From Bugula neritina (Eukaryota; Bryozoa; Gymnolaemata; Cheilostomatida; Bugulidae), in the NCBI GenBank assembly GCA_964035545.1, contig OZ037769.1, forward strand, positions 5,824,429 through 5,888,428: DNA of 64,000 bases. The letters run 5' to 3'. This document shows positions 13,025-26,246 of this stretch, piece after piece (position 1 is the stretch's first letter; the number at the start of each line of letters is the position of its first letter). The notes beneath the pieces were generated by a model, which was not told the origin of the DNA, made no database searches, and saw nothing but the letters and a program-made list of their open reading frames with translations. The translations under genes were made by a program, and so were the position numbers.

Positions 13025-13031
13025 TGCGCCC
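13025..13031 (+). promoter_or_regulatory. candidate metal-response element upstream of the ZIP gene
   Basis: TGCGCCC fits the MTF-1 core consensus TGCRCNC. It lies about 230 bp upstream of the start codon of the zinc transporter at 13258. A 7-bp match with degenerate positions can occur by chance, so this is a candidate only. Confidence 0.3.
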
Positions 13032-13257
13032 AGTTTAGTACAGTGTATCACCGACTGCGTGACCACAACATGGGAATGCTCGACTGTGATTGGTTGAACT
13101 CTGTCTGCACGAAGGCCTTTGCTATTGATGACTGCTAAAACACGCCAACAACATAACCATAGATCTGAGTTGCAGTCTTACGTTAGCACCACTTCAGGAC
13201 ACAGTTGCACAATAATCTATCAGACAGAACAGTTTTTACTTCTCTGAATCGACTACC

Positions 13258-16200
13258 ATGTTTAGATCAGCAATCACTTTATGTGCATTGATTTTAGTCA
13301 CCACAGCTGCCTGCAGCTCTGACATTGACACCTACAAGCAGAGTGTGTGGTCTGATGAAGCTCTGGATGGCGTGCTGGACAAGTTCTCTCATGTAGTTGG
13401 TGAACATTGCGAGCTAGAAAGTGTTAATTCTACTTGTGCAAAGGTTAGTTCTATTATTTTCAATGTCTGAAGTTTAATTGTAACATTTTATGCTAAAGTT
13501 TATTTTCATGTTGACGCACAAAAATTATGTAAACAAATAATCCTGATGTAGCTTATCATTTATCAGTATCTATCAACCCCATATTGTAGTTACAATGTGT
13601 GTCAGTCATATAAGTCAATTTTAACTTTCTACTTCAAAATATTTTTCAACACTGTGCCATGAATTCGACTCAATTTTATTAAACTAGTAACTAAACTCTT
13701 CTAAACTTTTTCAGTTATACTTTTGTTTGCATCATGCATATACACTCAGTCACGTGACACTCAAACTACATACCTACTACACCTACTTTATCACTTCTTA
13801 CCCTTCTTACATTGCCAAGTTATAAGAATTAATTTATTATTATAGCGAATCCACATTTAAGATGAGAATACTAATTTGAAAAGCCGCTAGTTTTTTTGGT
13901 TAGGAAAATCTACAAACAATCTTCTAGAGGTTGTGTTATCAGGAAAAATATTGCCAATTGTCATTTATTTCCTTAGTGGTTTTAGCATCAAGTTTTGAAG
14001 TACTTTTTAACATAAGACTTGTGAGGCATATACGAGTAGCCATTAAGTACAACTGAATAATTACGTTTATTTGTTTCCGACCAATGAGCACTTTTTCTAA
14101 ATCAATTGAAGGCAGTTGAATTCATCTTTGAATAATTCTAAAGGTGCATAATCATGAATACTTATTGCGATAATTGATTTATAAGCTTGAGATTGCATGT
14201 CAGTGTGTCTTGCATTTTAATCTCAATTCCAACAAGTTTCTAAAGAAGTTTTTGTGCATCTATTCAACAAACCTTGCTGGTTGTTCAGCTGCATGGATAA
14301 ATTGCTCATTTATCTTTCACTACTGCAATGCAACTGGCAAAGTAGAAACTTATAACTATAGCATTAATTCTTACAAATATGTTACAAGATTATGACAGTC
14401 TAGTAAACTATAATATTTTCGAAATCTTTATATTAAATCTCTACACCACATCATACTTCATTATTCAGCATCTTTTTTTACAAAAGAAATCAACTTATTT
14501 GTATGTTAATAGTTTTGTTGAGCTGAATAGTAACCATACAGAAGGCAAGCCTCTTTGTCAAAATTTGATTGTGTATTCAAATTACACCAGTCACCATATT
14601 ATCTTTGACATGATAAATATTCATATTACTTCCCAATTAGTTTCTTGTTCATTCATATGCAGAACCCAGAACTAGGGTGTGGGTAACCTAAAATCTATTA
14701 CCAACAAAAACTGTTTTCAAGTGAATAAAACGCTTTGATAAGAAATCAAATTCAATTGTTTAGTAGCTGTCATATTTATGGAGGTTACCAGGTTGTTATC
14801 TCTGTTGGTGACCTACTTAATAATTAGTTTACTACAAACAATTTCACAGTTACAAATCTAAACAAACAATATATTGTTATGTAACATTCAAGACAAGTAT
14901 TGCTTTGTTTAAGTACTACAAATAAATATAATTTTTTTTTATACCTGGAATTCAGCAATTTAATATTTTTCCTTTAAGAGAATTGTAGAAATAGATAATG
15001 TACTATGGGGTTTTATCTTTATATTTTTCTAAACTTTTTATTATTTCAATTGCATTAGATATTATTTAAAAAACTTCTGTGCAGTTTCAAACAATTAAAG
15101 CACTGCTGTTATAGATTATAGTATAACTGGAACTGCTGCTGTGTTATTAACTTTTGTTTCATTTTCAGTTTGAAACTCAAGCAGATTGAAGCAGCTGAAT
15201 GACTCTAACTGTAAATCCTTTCATTTTGCAAAGTTTAAAACTCCATACTCTGTTCAAATTCTGTTCAAGTATCAGTAGTTAAAGCCAACATTATCTGTAC
15301 TTGATAATGTCTTGTAACTTTTTAAATTTATCTCTGGCCGTTGGAGTCGAACATTCAGTTTTCCTATAAACTATTTCAGATCCAAAATCTATATTAACAT
15401 AATAATATTTCCAAGATTCACTGATTTCTTGTTTCCTGCATATAACTTAAGATTATGATAGTATCTTAAAGTTGTTAATCGTCCTTTAATTTGTCAGGAT
15501 TATCAGCTTTATATAGGTTGCTTCTCAACTAAGGATGACGTATTTGGCAGTCAGAGATTTAGCTGAAACGCAATAATATCTATTTATGTATCATCAATCA
15601 GAAGTGTATTGCTATGAGTTTCTAAGATAACAAGGTGAACAAACGGAACGTGCAGCCATGTTTAAGAGCTATTGCGGCATACTGAAGATGATACTAATGC
15701 ATCAGTTTATATTGTAACATAACTTGTGGTTTAAAAGTCGAAAAATAAATAATTCATTGGTCTGGGCCATTGGATATATCGGGTGCACTTAGATGTCTGT
15801 GTGATTCACGTATTGAAGCTGGAGTTTATAAAATTAAACTCAGCACAATAATCAAATTGATGTAGCTTTTAATAAAGGCAATTGCCAGCTTAGTATAACT
15901 GTATAAAAATATCCTATTAATTGTGATCTGCCATAGGATTAATAAAATTAAAACTAGTTACTGATGTTTATTTTTAAATTAAATTTTATTTATTCCTTCT
16001 AAGTGAGGTGTATTAGTGATATGCTAACTAACTCTTTGTTTTAGTTATAACACACTGTTTGAAGACACATCTCTGTGAAAACCCATAGGAAAAAAGTTTC
16101 TTTTTTAAAGTGGGTTAAGCAATTTTTCTTATGTGGCACAGGAGCCGTTATGGCTGGATGCTTTTCTTAGCATCATTGATGGTGTTTGGACTCGAACCAC

Positions 16201-19200
16201 TGACTTCTAGTTTACTAGGCCATGGCTCTAACCACTACACCACTCTACTCTCTATGTTTGAGTGATTGTGATTCAAATAAATTCATTTGAAAACTGGCAC
16301 AACTGTCATTGTGGTTGTGGAAATTTACTTCCACCACTATTATTACATACCGTCAAACTACCAACCACAAATACGAACCTCTAATATCTCGACTTAAATG
16401 TTACAGTGTCTGAACGTGAGCAGGGTCAGAGCGTTACTTGGGAACAGTCTTGACTCCTACACCTTGTCCGTGTACCTACTAAATGTCCGGTTCCACCATG
16501 ATGAGTACTGTAAGCATGAAGTGAATCTGACCACCACCAGCTATGCCACTCTCATACAATCCCTTCACTTTCATACAACCTCTACTGGTAAGATTTCTAC
16601 ATCAACTGATGTATGCTTGTGGTTACAGTTTTAAAAATGGCTACTTTTCAATTTATTCTTGCAATTTTCTGCAAAACTTTAAACAAGTATAAGTTTAAAT
16701 TACTTATCTTATTTAGTTTTTAGAGGACTTTAAGAGCAAATTAAAATAGTTGAACTCAGGAGTTAATTTGAAACTAGATGAATAGGAAAGTTTGAAGCTG
16801 TTTAAAAATCATCAAGTTTTTGATTTTACTTAATTTGCTCTTAAAAAGCTAAAAAAACGAAAAAGCAACAGGAATGAACTATGTACTAAACATTGACTTG
16901 TTATCAATAAGTTTTTCATATGCCCATAGAGGGTGGAGGTGGTGCTGGAAATTAGCAGCCCAAAATATGAAAGCTTTGGTACTGTACAGTGAGATAACAA
17001 AGAGGTAGGCGTGTTTTGACTAACTGTGTGAAAAATGGGAAGAGTGCCAGCTTCACATTTTATGGCATTTGATGATAAATAGGTATTAGTGGGCAGCTCT
17101 GAGCTTAGGTATTCAAAGGCAAACAATTGCCATCATTCAAATAGTTGCTTTATTCTTTGAATTAAACTACAATTCACAAAAGAAGGAGCTACTGAATATT
17201 GTATAATCATGTGAAAGAGAACTTTCACAATGAGCTCTGTGAATAGAGCATAGCTAGTTATTATCACACAGTTTCACATAACCTTTGGAGAGCTCTCATT
17301 TTGCAGGTGTTTTAGTTTAAACAACAACAGTCAAAGTTTTGCCAAACATTTGGGTGATTAATGGGACGCATGCCACAGTCTCAGTAGCAAATTGCTGATC
17401 TCATGCTTTACTCATGCAGAGCATAGCAGAAAGTTTTAGCAATTGAAATCATAGCAGTGGCTTTAGTTGTTCCAAAGCAGCAAGATGTATAGCTCTTTGA
17501 TCTTGACAAATAACTTTCAACAGAAATCCAAAAGTGATATGTTTTAGGTGGCTACCTAAAAATGTTTTTATTTGATTAAGAAAATTAACAATTTATTTGT
17601 TTCACAAAAGCATTATAAGTTCATTTAGCTTAAGTTGAATCGCTACATAATAAGTAACTTATGCTCATGTGTGTTGCTCAGCAACAAAAGTTTCTCTTCC
17701 TCTCCAGGCCTGAGGAGCTGTTTTGGTTTACTGCCAGAAAAAGCAGGGTTTTACTTCAAGGTTATTTTTCAAAGGTTGATATGTTACATCAAATAAAAGT
17801 TAAAGCTAGTGATTACATAACTATCACAATGCCTTGGTCAAATCTCAAGCCCACTTCTAGTAAAAAAAAAGTAAACTTTTGTTTTGATATCTCAAATCAA
17901 GTGCAAAGGTGGCAGCTATATGAGTATGATTATTGCATTGCAAGCAGCAATGATCTAATTTTTATGGGAAAATGAGAAATTGAAACCTCAACGTAAAATT
18001 TATGTGAGCTGAAGTCCTGGCATACTGATTCTCAACTGGTGATTAAGTACCTTAGTTACAATGTTTGATTTATCAACTTTGCTGATATGAAATTATTTTG
18101 ATGTAATCTTTATACTCAAGTGCCAAAGTAATCTAGTTGTTAGGCCAGCGCTGTGTACATTAGATAAAATGTGTATGACTGCCATGTGTAGGTCTCACCT
18201 CAAGGCACAGGATAAAAGTGAAAGTATCTATTGTATGGAAAGCAGGTGCTAGCAAGGTCCCCCGAATACCCTGCACTGCACATGGGTGTTACTTGGAGTT
18301 GAAAAGCATGTCAAAAGCATGGGTTTTGATTAAATACACACTTCCACCAGTTTAAAACTTTGTAATAAATTTAAAGCCACACATCCAAAGCATTAACAAA
18401 TATCTTGATAGAACTTGAAAGCAATGTCATGTTTTGCAATAATTGGTTAGCAAATTTATATGAGGACTTCCTTGTTTTGCAGTAACATCGGTGAACCCTG
18501 CGGTTACTTGCAGAGTAGCAGTGGCTATTTAGAAATTGTAGGTGAGAGTGTTTTATAATTAGTTTTGGTGGCCATGTCACAACTTTCATATCTTACAACA
18601 GTCGGTTAAAGAATAATTAACTACTGGGGATGCAAAGCTCTAAATATTTAATTTGGCTAAAAATAAATTGCAACCTCTGTTGAACTTTTTTAAAGCACCA
18701 TTACCCTCTGGTTTTTTGCCCTGCGATACGTTTTCAATGCAGTTTTTATTCCATAAGCATATCAAGATAAATAACTCCGTACCAATAGTTGAAGAATCGG
18801 GAGTACCTGGAATTTTATTCAACTTGTTTATTTGTTTAGCGTTTTGTATTTCATATTAGAGAGCTATAAAATAAATAAACAGCCATTCTGCCAGCTTACG
18901 TGGTTCTTTGTAAATCGAAAAGTCAATTATCACGTGAAATTTGACTTGGCTTAGTATTAACTATAATTCCCATACTCCTTACTTAGCAAAGTTGGCATCA
19001 CAATATCCGTGAATATTTTGACAAACAATCTTAAGTATTTAAGGTGTATTCTCTTAATTATAAAACTAACGGGAGCTATAAAAAGCCTTGCTTTTCATTT
19101 CTGAAAAGTTTATTTAGCTATAAAAGTGAAGCCTATAGTATGAAGGGAAGCATTTGAAGTGAAGACATCAGGAATAGATAACTCTTTGGTAGTAATATTT

Positions 19201-22200
19201 TCTAGCCATATATCTTCTAATATATCCCAAATTCTAAACTCTCTATTTCAGTATATCTTATCAGCTTTTATGTTATCAGTTGACATGACTAAGAGTGAAA
19301 TTAGTTATTTGTTGCTAGAAATTTTCATAATCAGATACTAAAACTGAGTAAATTGAAGGTTTAGTGTTAATATGAAACATTTTAACTTAAAAGAAAATTA
19401 TGAAGAAGATGTTTCTAATCAACCTCTAAAAAGCTAAATAGTTCAGAGGAAATGTATTTTAATAGTTGTAAGTTAAATTAGAATAAAGTTAAACCGCAAA
19501 TGTTTCATAATGTAGAAATGGATTGTTAAGCATTAAGGTATACAACTTACTCAGGCTTACACTGTTGCTCCGAAGTACAACTAATAGGCTGCACTTGAAG
19601 TTTCTCGACTCCTATACAAAATCTATGCATCATGTTTTAAAATTATTTTGGTTAATTTGAAGAATTTTGCAACAAAGTCAAATAGTTTTTAACCTGCAGC
19701 CTCAGCACTAGTTCTGGCAGTGAAATTGACAGCAAAGAAAACGTGTATTTTTTATTTTATACAAGGCTAATACTCTGTCAAAAAATATTGCTAAATTAGA
19801 AACTAATAGAATTTAGTTTATAATTGATTTTATTTCAGGACTGAAAAGTAAAAGGTTATGTGATGTAACTAAGTATACATTTATTATGTACTCATATATA
19901 TCACAGCTGTATCACATGTTTTTTCTTTACTTTACAAGTTAGAGAGATTTTTAACTGATTGGAGCAGAAAATTTATATATGGTAATATCTAAAATATTGC
20001 TTATAATATTACGATAAATGAGAAGGCCTATAGCCCAATTATTTTATGAATATATATCGTATGTGATCAATGGCAACTGCTGCTGTGCCAACTAATAAAA
20101 TAGTGTGTTAGATCTCAAATGGTGCATGTAATATGAACAGGTATTTCCTGTAGCTATTGTCAGACTTCAAACCCAACAGTTCATATCTGAAATTTGGATT
20201 GATGTACTTTTGATAAGATGCGTTATATGTAATCAAAATTTATTTGTTATCGGGGATATAGTTCAAACTTGAAATAATAAGATTTTATCAGAAGTTCATT
20301 TTTGCCAAAGCTAGTTGAAATTATATTGAGTATACTTAATAAGGTTAACCGAGTCCCCCTCTTGCCTTTGGTGACAAAATATTACTCAGTCAGACTCTAA
20401 CTACAACCTATTCAAAACAAAATTGATGGTTGGTTGATGGTTGGCAAAGCAATTTGCTATTTTTCAAATTTAATGAAAAAAATTAAAACTTTTCAAGACA
20501 ATTTTTTTCCAAGTTAGTAATTTTATACTATAGCTAATAAAGCAACACATTTCTATCTGATTATTATAGCTAAAATTAGTTTTGATTGAGTCTGCACATA
20601 CATGCTTTTATATTATACTTTTACACCGTTTTAAATATAAGAGTTACACTGTGCACTTTTAGATTAATTAAGTTCCATTGTCTATTGAGTTTTATGTTTT
20701 CATTTATTAATAGATCCAGAGGACCTAGAAAAGGCTTTAGAACATGTTCTAGAGATGCTGACTGTTGAACCACATGATCATGATCATAGTGATCCTCAAC
20801 CAACAACCCCTGATCCACATGATCATGATCACGACCATGCTCACAATCACCCAACTGTTGATACCCACGATCATGATCACATGACCACTGCTGATCCTCA
20901 CGATCATGATCATGATCATGATCACGATGACCATGTAAGACTCTTATAAAATTCATCTGCATTTAAAGATTTAAGAAAAGTATCACTACTAAGAAACTAA
21001 CAAGTAGCATAAATTTTAAGCTTATAATCATAAAATTGAACATTTAAGAGTTACCAATTTAATCAAAATATTTTACCCTAAGTTAAGATGATTTTTAGAG
21101 ATTGTGTTATACTGTCTCAGAAATTGACTCATTCTAATTATTAGTAAAAATATTTCAATAATAAAGTTGGCTGTAGGTAGCCAACTCCATTTAAACTTAT
21201 CTGTCAAAGGATAAAGTATATTAATCAATCTAAATCTGAAGCTGGTTATCTATGTTCATTGCAGTGTTTCAACATCGAGACACTAATGTATGCATATGGC
21301 AGAGATGCAAGTGGTAGAAGGGCAGAAGAGGTATTCAGCTATCTCATCGTCAATCAATTGCTTGCAGGTAGACATCAATGAATTCCCATGTGGCTTTAAC
21401 AGGCTATCTGTTGTGTTGGACCAGGGGTGTGCAACGTTTTCAGACAGAGGGGGCACTGAAAGGGAGGCGAGGCCATATTGTAAACTTTAGTTTGAGCTGG
21501 GGGGGGCACAGCATCAATGATTTTCAAATACTTTATTCTCAATTCTTATTTATCATTACACAATTTAGTCTTATGATAGACTTTGCAGGCAGCATGTTTT
21601 GTAGCATGGATATAAATATATGACATTTAAAAGGTGGTTTTTCACTCTTGTTCATACACTGTATATGTGAAAAATAGTTTTATGTGTTATGCCTTTGACG
21701 ACCACATAAATGTAGGCTGGGGGCCTGAATCCTACCCTGGGGCCTCCTGTTAGACAGCCCTGTGTTAGACTATACATAATGTGGAACAGTTCTATTGCAT
21801 AACCAGTGGGTGATTTTAATACTTCAATCAGATTTGCATTCAATTGATGTGATTAGTTAGCAAATAAATTATATTTAAATAGACATTTGGCAAAAAGATT
21901 TATGGTAATGCATCAAAAAGTTTAATATCAGTAAATGTCATTGCATGCATGCTAAATTATTGACATAAAATATAGCGCAGAGTCATCTATGCTGTCATAC
22001 CAAGTAGATTAAAGCGCCATGTTTTGCCTAAAACTTATATGCTCCATTATTAAAGCTCCAGATATTTACTTAATTTATTTAAAATGTAATTATGTGTGTC
22101 AGAAAATTGAATACTATGGTGTATGAAAGCAGAATGATATAAGAATTCACTAGGAGTGATTAAACAAAAAAAACTTTGAAAAACTGCTGCTTTTTTGGCG

Positions 22201-25200
22201 AAAAATCAAGTTTTGGCATTATATTGCCGCTTTTTGGCAATGTCTGTTCTACTTAACCAGCCTCACTTATTGTAAGTTTCTAATCATTTTGAGAGAAAGC
22301 ATTTCCACTCTAGTTCTATGTTGTTAGCACTACTGCTTCTAGCAACAAATTATAATTTTAGCTTGAATAAATTGCAAAAAAAAGCATAATTCTATGTAAA
22401 TTATTTGCAAAATCATAGGACATTGAATGTGATAAGGCTTTTGAAACTAAGCATTAGCAACTGTTTATAAACTGACTCAACGTGCAGGGTGCCACACAGT
22501 TCTTGGAGGCACTCATCAGGTTTACTCAACAGTTTCAACCTTTATTATTACTTCGATTAATCAAAGTAGCGATAATTTATCCAGCTTTAAACTTGATTGC
22601 GTAACTTGAATACCGTAAATCAAAAGTAAATCCTTGTAAATACTTTTATATACACTAGCGTGGGGTCTGATACCCGACCCCCCACTGCAGTTTGAAATTA
22701 TTTAGAGGTTCTCGGTTCTGTGTGAGCTTTACATGTCACCCCAAACTTTGTTGCATTTTATAACTTCATCTGTTACTATAATTACTAATGATTGTGCATG
22801 CAAAATCAAGTCACAGTGAAAACTGTCTTATTTGTTGTTTTTGATGAAATGAAACAGTTTGATTTTTTGGTAAAAGGTGACTCGTGTAGAAAGTCTTGCC
22901 AAGTTTGTAAAAATGTGAAAATCACCTTCACATTAGTAACTGTTTTTGTAGGAAATTACTTGAACCCCAACTGTACTTTGAAGCCAGTTAAAGAAGACTT
23001 CACAATAAACATACTGGAGCAATTGAGTTTGCCAGAGAATTCTACCCATATTGCTTATAAAGGTAAATATTGCATTCTATTTAAAATAATAAACACGTGT
23101 AAACTATGTAATAGCCTCACTGATTTTGCTTTCTTTTATTGTAAGTGTATGTCAGAGTTTTCATAGCGTAGCATTTTTGTTTGTTATTTTTATATAAATG
23201 AATCACAGTCAAACAATAGGTATTAATACTATTATTTATGAATATCGACATGAAAAATCATACTATGATTAGCAACATCCTGTAGTTTGGAAACAGTTGA
23301 TGTCAGGTTGATCTAGTCGAATAATCAAAGCGACTCAAAAACAAGCTGCAGATATAAATTATGAATACCAGTCAAGCATTGAAACAATAGGTTCACTTTT
23401 TGGCTTTCCACAAATTTCTGTAATTTAATTGTTCAAGAAAACGCTTTCATGTGGCACAGTTTCTTGAAATGCTCTTAAATGTTGTAACTGATAAAATATA
23501 GTAATGGATATTTTATGAAAAGCATTGACGTTTGATCTTTGCAGTCTGTACATGTTATTGTGAACAAATGAAATGACATTTTTAAAATATGGTGCTTGTA
23601 AAATCAAAAGTATTGTAAAAAACAAACAAAGTTACCCTGCCTTCCATTTTTAACCTTGCTATTCTGCTACATTTTGGGCCATGGATGTAGATAGCCACTG
23701 CTTATTCTAGACCTACAAATGATGATCACAAAAGTAAAGGAAGCCACCACAGGTGCTATTCAAGAATCAGAAGTAGATGATCATGCCGGACATATACACA
23801 AGAGATCAGTGGTTGATGAGCATCACCATGAGGAGCACCTCGTAGAGAAGGTAACTCCAATATTTTATTTAGTAATAATTATGAGTTACTTGATACATAA
23901 TAATATTTATTAACCTAACACTAGCAAATTAGCAGAAATAATTGATTTTAAAGCTAATTAACTTTAAAATCATTTTTCTACTTTTTATAGCAACTTGTTT
24001 TTTAAAATAAACGTATAGTGTTTTTTGTAAAAAAGATGTATTTCCTTGACCTCAGATATTTCTAGGATGACTCATTTCAGGATATCTATCAATTTATAAT
24101 AGTATATTAGAAGCATCTAATCTTGATATAAAAGCTGTTGCGATAACAGCTCTAAATCATAAACCCATTGACCAGGTTTCAAAGCCAATTATTGTACAAT
24201 ATTATGTTGGAGTTTGGGATTTAATGAGTTATCAAAAAACAAAATAACAACTAGGTTTTTCCTCGTTACAGGCTGTTATAAACTCTTCCATCAAATGCCA
24301 TATCAAATATAACTTTAAAGGTTTTATTATAGCCATACCTTGTCAAACTTCAGTGTCTAGCTAACCCGTTAAGACATTGATTAAAAATGTTTATAAAACC
24401 ATTCAGACTTCATTCTTCGTTTGTAAAAAAATAGTATAATTTTATGATTCGTAAAAACTATAGAACATGAAGGTTGTTTTCTAAGTACAATGTTTTTTTG
24501 ATAATTAGAATTAAGCTAAATCCTATTTAAAATAAAGTAATATAAACTGAAATAAAACAATATAATAAGCCGTGTAACTTTTCAGTGTCTGTCTGTGAGT
24601 GAGATAACAGAAGTGTTTGGCATAGAAAGTGGAGACCAAGTACCCGTGAGCACTTTGCCAGACATTTCACTGGCTGTCATTCAGCAGCTGTCAGGAGGAT
24701 ACTGCTCTAGTACCACTTCTACTACTACAGAGCAGCTTCCTGCGGGACAACCTACCGACTTTCAGAGTTAGTAGACATGCAGTTTCGTAGTGTTGAGTTT
24801 ACCCAGTAGTCCCTGTGGTGTAATAGCTAGCATGCCTCTTTGCAAGCCAGATGTATCGGGTTTGAACCCCAGCCGAGGCAATTATTTTATAAGTTTCCTA
24901 GCAACTAGCTGGTTGGTTTTTAAAGAATCCATGACCCACCTTAGTTATGCAATATTAAAATATTCATATATATTCTAGTTAGGATCTGCAGGCTGCTTGA
25001 GGTTTGTATACATAAACAATTTTATTTTAAAACAGATTTTGAGCAAGCATGTCTTGAATTATTTGGTTTTCTAGCTGGCTTTTAATATAAAACTAAAAGT
25101 AGCTATTGCTAACTCTCAGTGCTGTTGCAACACACAGTTTAATTACTAACCTGATTTGAATTTTTCAGCCATTGAAATATAACTGAGGTTTAGGTCGTCG

Positions 25201-26172
25201 TTTAAGCTTTAAAACTTCAAGCCAGCTCAGTGAATAAGAACATGAATATATATGGATGTTTCAATACTGCCCAACTAAAGTAGGTCATAGATTCTTTAAA
25301 TTTATCAAATCAAAGAACAAAATATATTACTACATAAGATGTTCCAAATTCTAAACCCTCCTGTATTTTCAAGTTAGTATTTTCACTGTAAATATTAAAT
25401 AATTATTGTGTATCTATAAGCTTGGTTATAATACTTATAATTATTGTTGGTGCCTTTAGTGGCTGTTATAGAATAGAATCTTTTGTGTCAGCAGTAAATA
25501 AAGCTAAATAAGCTATTCACAGGAAAAGTTTGTGCAAAATAAATTTTAGAGTGCCTCATAAAAACAAAACTAGCTTTAAAGCATTCTTAGTTTAATAGCA
25601 AACAAAATGAATGACAGAACTTTCACTCTAACCACTCAGCTAGGAGCAAATTGTCCAACTTAGAAAATTAGTTTTCACAACAAAGCACTGTGGAGACAAA
25701 CCCTTTGATTTATGATTATAAATGGTTTTCCAAACCTGTCACGAGAAAAGTGCTTCTTTATTGAAATGATGGGAGGGTTTAGTTTATATGAATATTCTTA
25801 GCAGAATAGCAACATGTGTAACTTTACTGTTTTGCAATTATAAACTGTATAATTTGTAGTATAGTCTAATATGGTATGATATAATAAAGTATAGTATAGT
25901 ATATAGTAAAGGGTAGTGTAGTATGCTGTAGTATATTATAATATAATTAATGACTATATATACAGCTAACAATATTATTGTATTATATTTGTAGAGTATG
26001 GTCTAGGAACAATATCTGTAGCTGTGATCAGTCTACTGGCTCTGATTGGTGGACTCATGTTTCCTTGTCTCAACCATGACTTTGTACAAGATGTGTTGAC
26101 CCTTTTTATTGGACTAGCAATTGGTACAATGGCTGGAGATGCCCTACTCCATCTGATACCACATGTAAGCCA

Positions 26173-26246
<74 letters not shown>

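Larger units (their letters stand above)
7081..13257. other. intergenic stretch, no convincing gene
   Basis: About 6 kb separates the 5' ends of two divergent genes. I see two SINE copies (about 7895-8050 and 9557-9755), an inverted duplication (8407-8605 with 9810-9969), a related fragment at 11124-11165, an AATA/AATC short run at 10338-10376, and a less AT-rich patch at about 9050-9345. The patch has no usable reading frame and might be promoter or an untranslated first exon. A single small ORF with a signal-peptide look is reported separately. Confidence 0.6.

Noticed and set aside
17661-17975. 104-codon ORF in ZIP intron 2
   Set aside because: No recognisable domain and no matching splice phases with the neighbouring exons; random open frames of this size occur.
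20621-20962. 113-codon antisense frame rich in His/Asp
   Set aside because: It is the reverse of the CATGAT-rich ZIP exon; CATGATC words are nearly palindromic, so both strands stay open.
22659-22685. GTGGGGTC...GACCCCCCAC hairpin
   Set aside because: The stem is short and needs a bulge; isolated in a ZIP intron without context.
24815-24880. possible functional tRNA gene
   Set aside because: The B box is good, but the arms do not close into a cloverleaf with a clear anticodon, and the sequence continues into a SINE body and tail with other copies.
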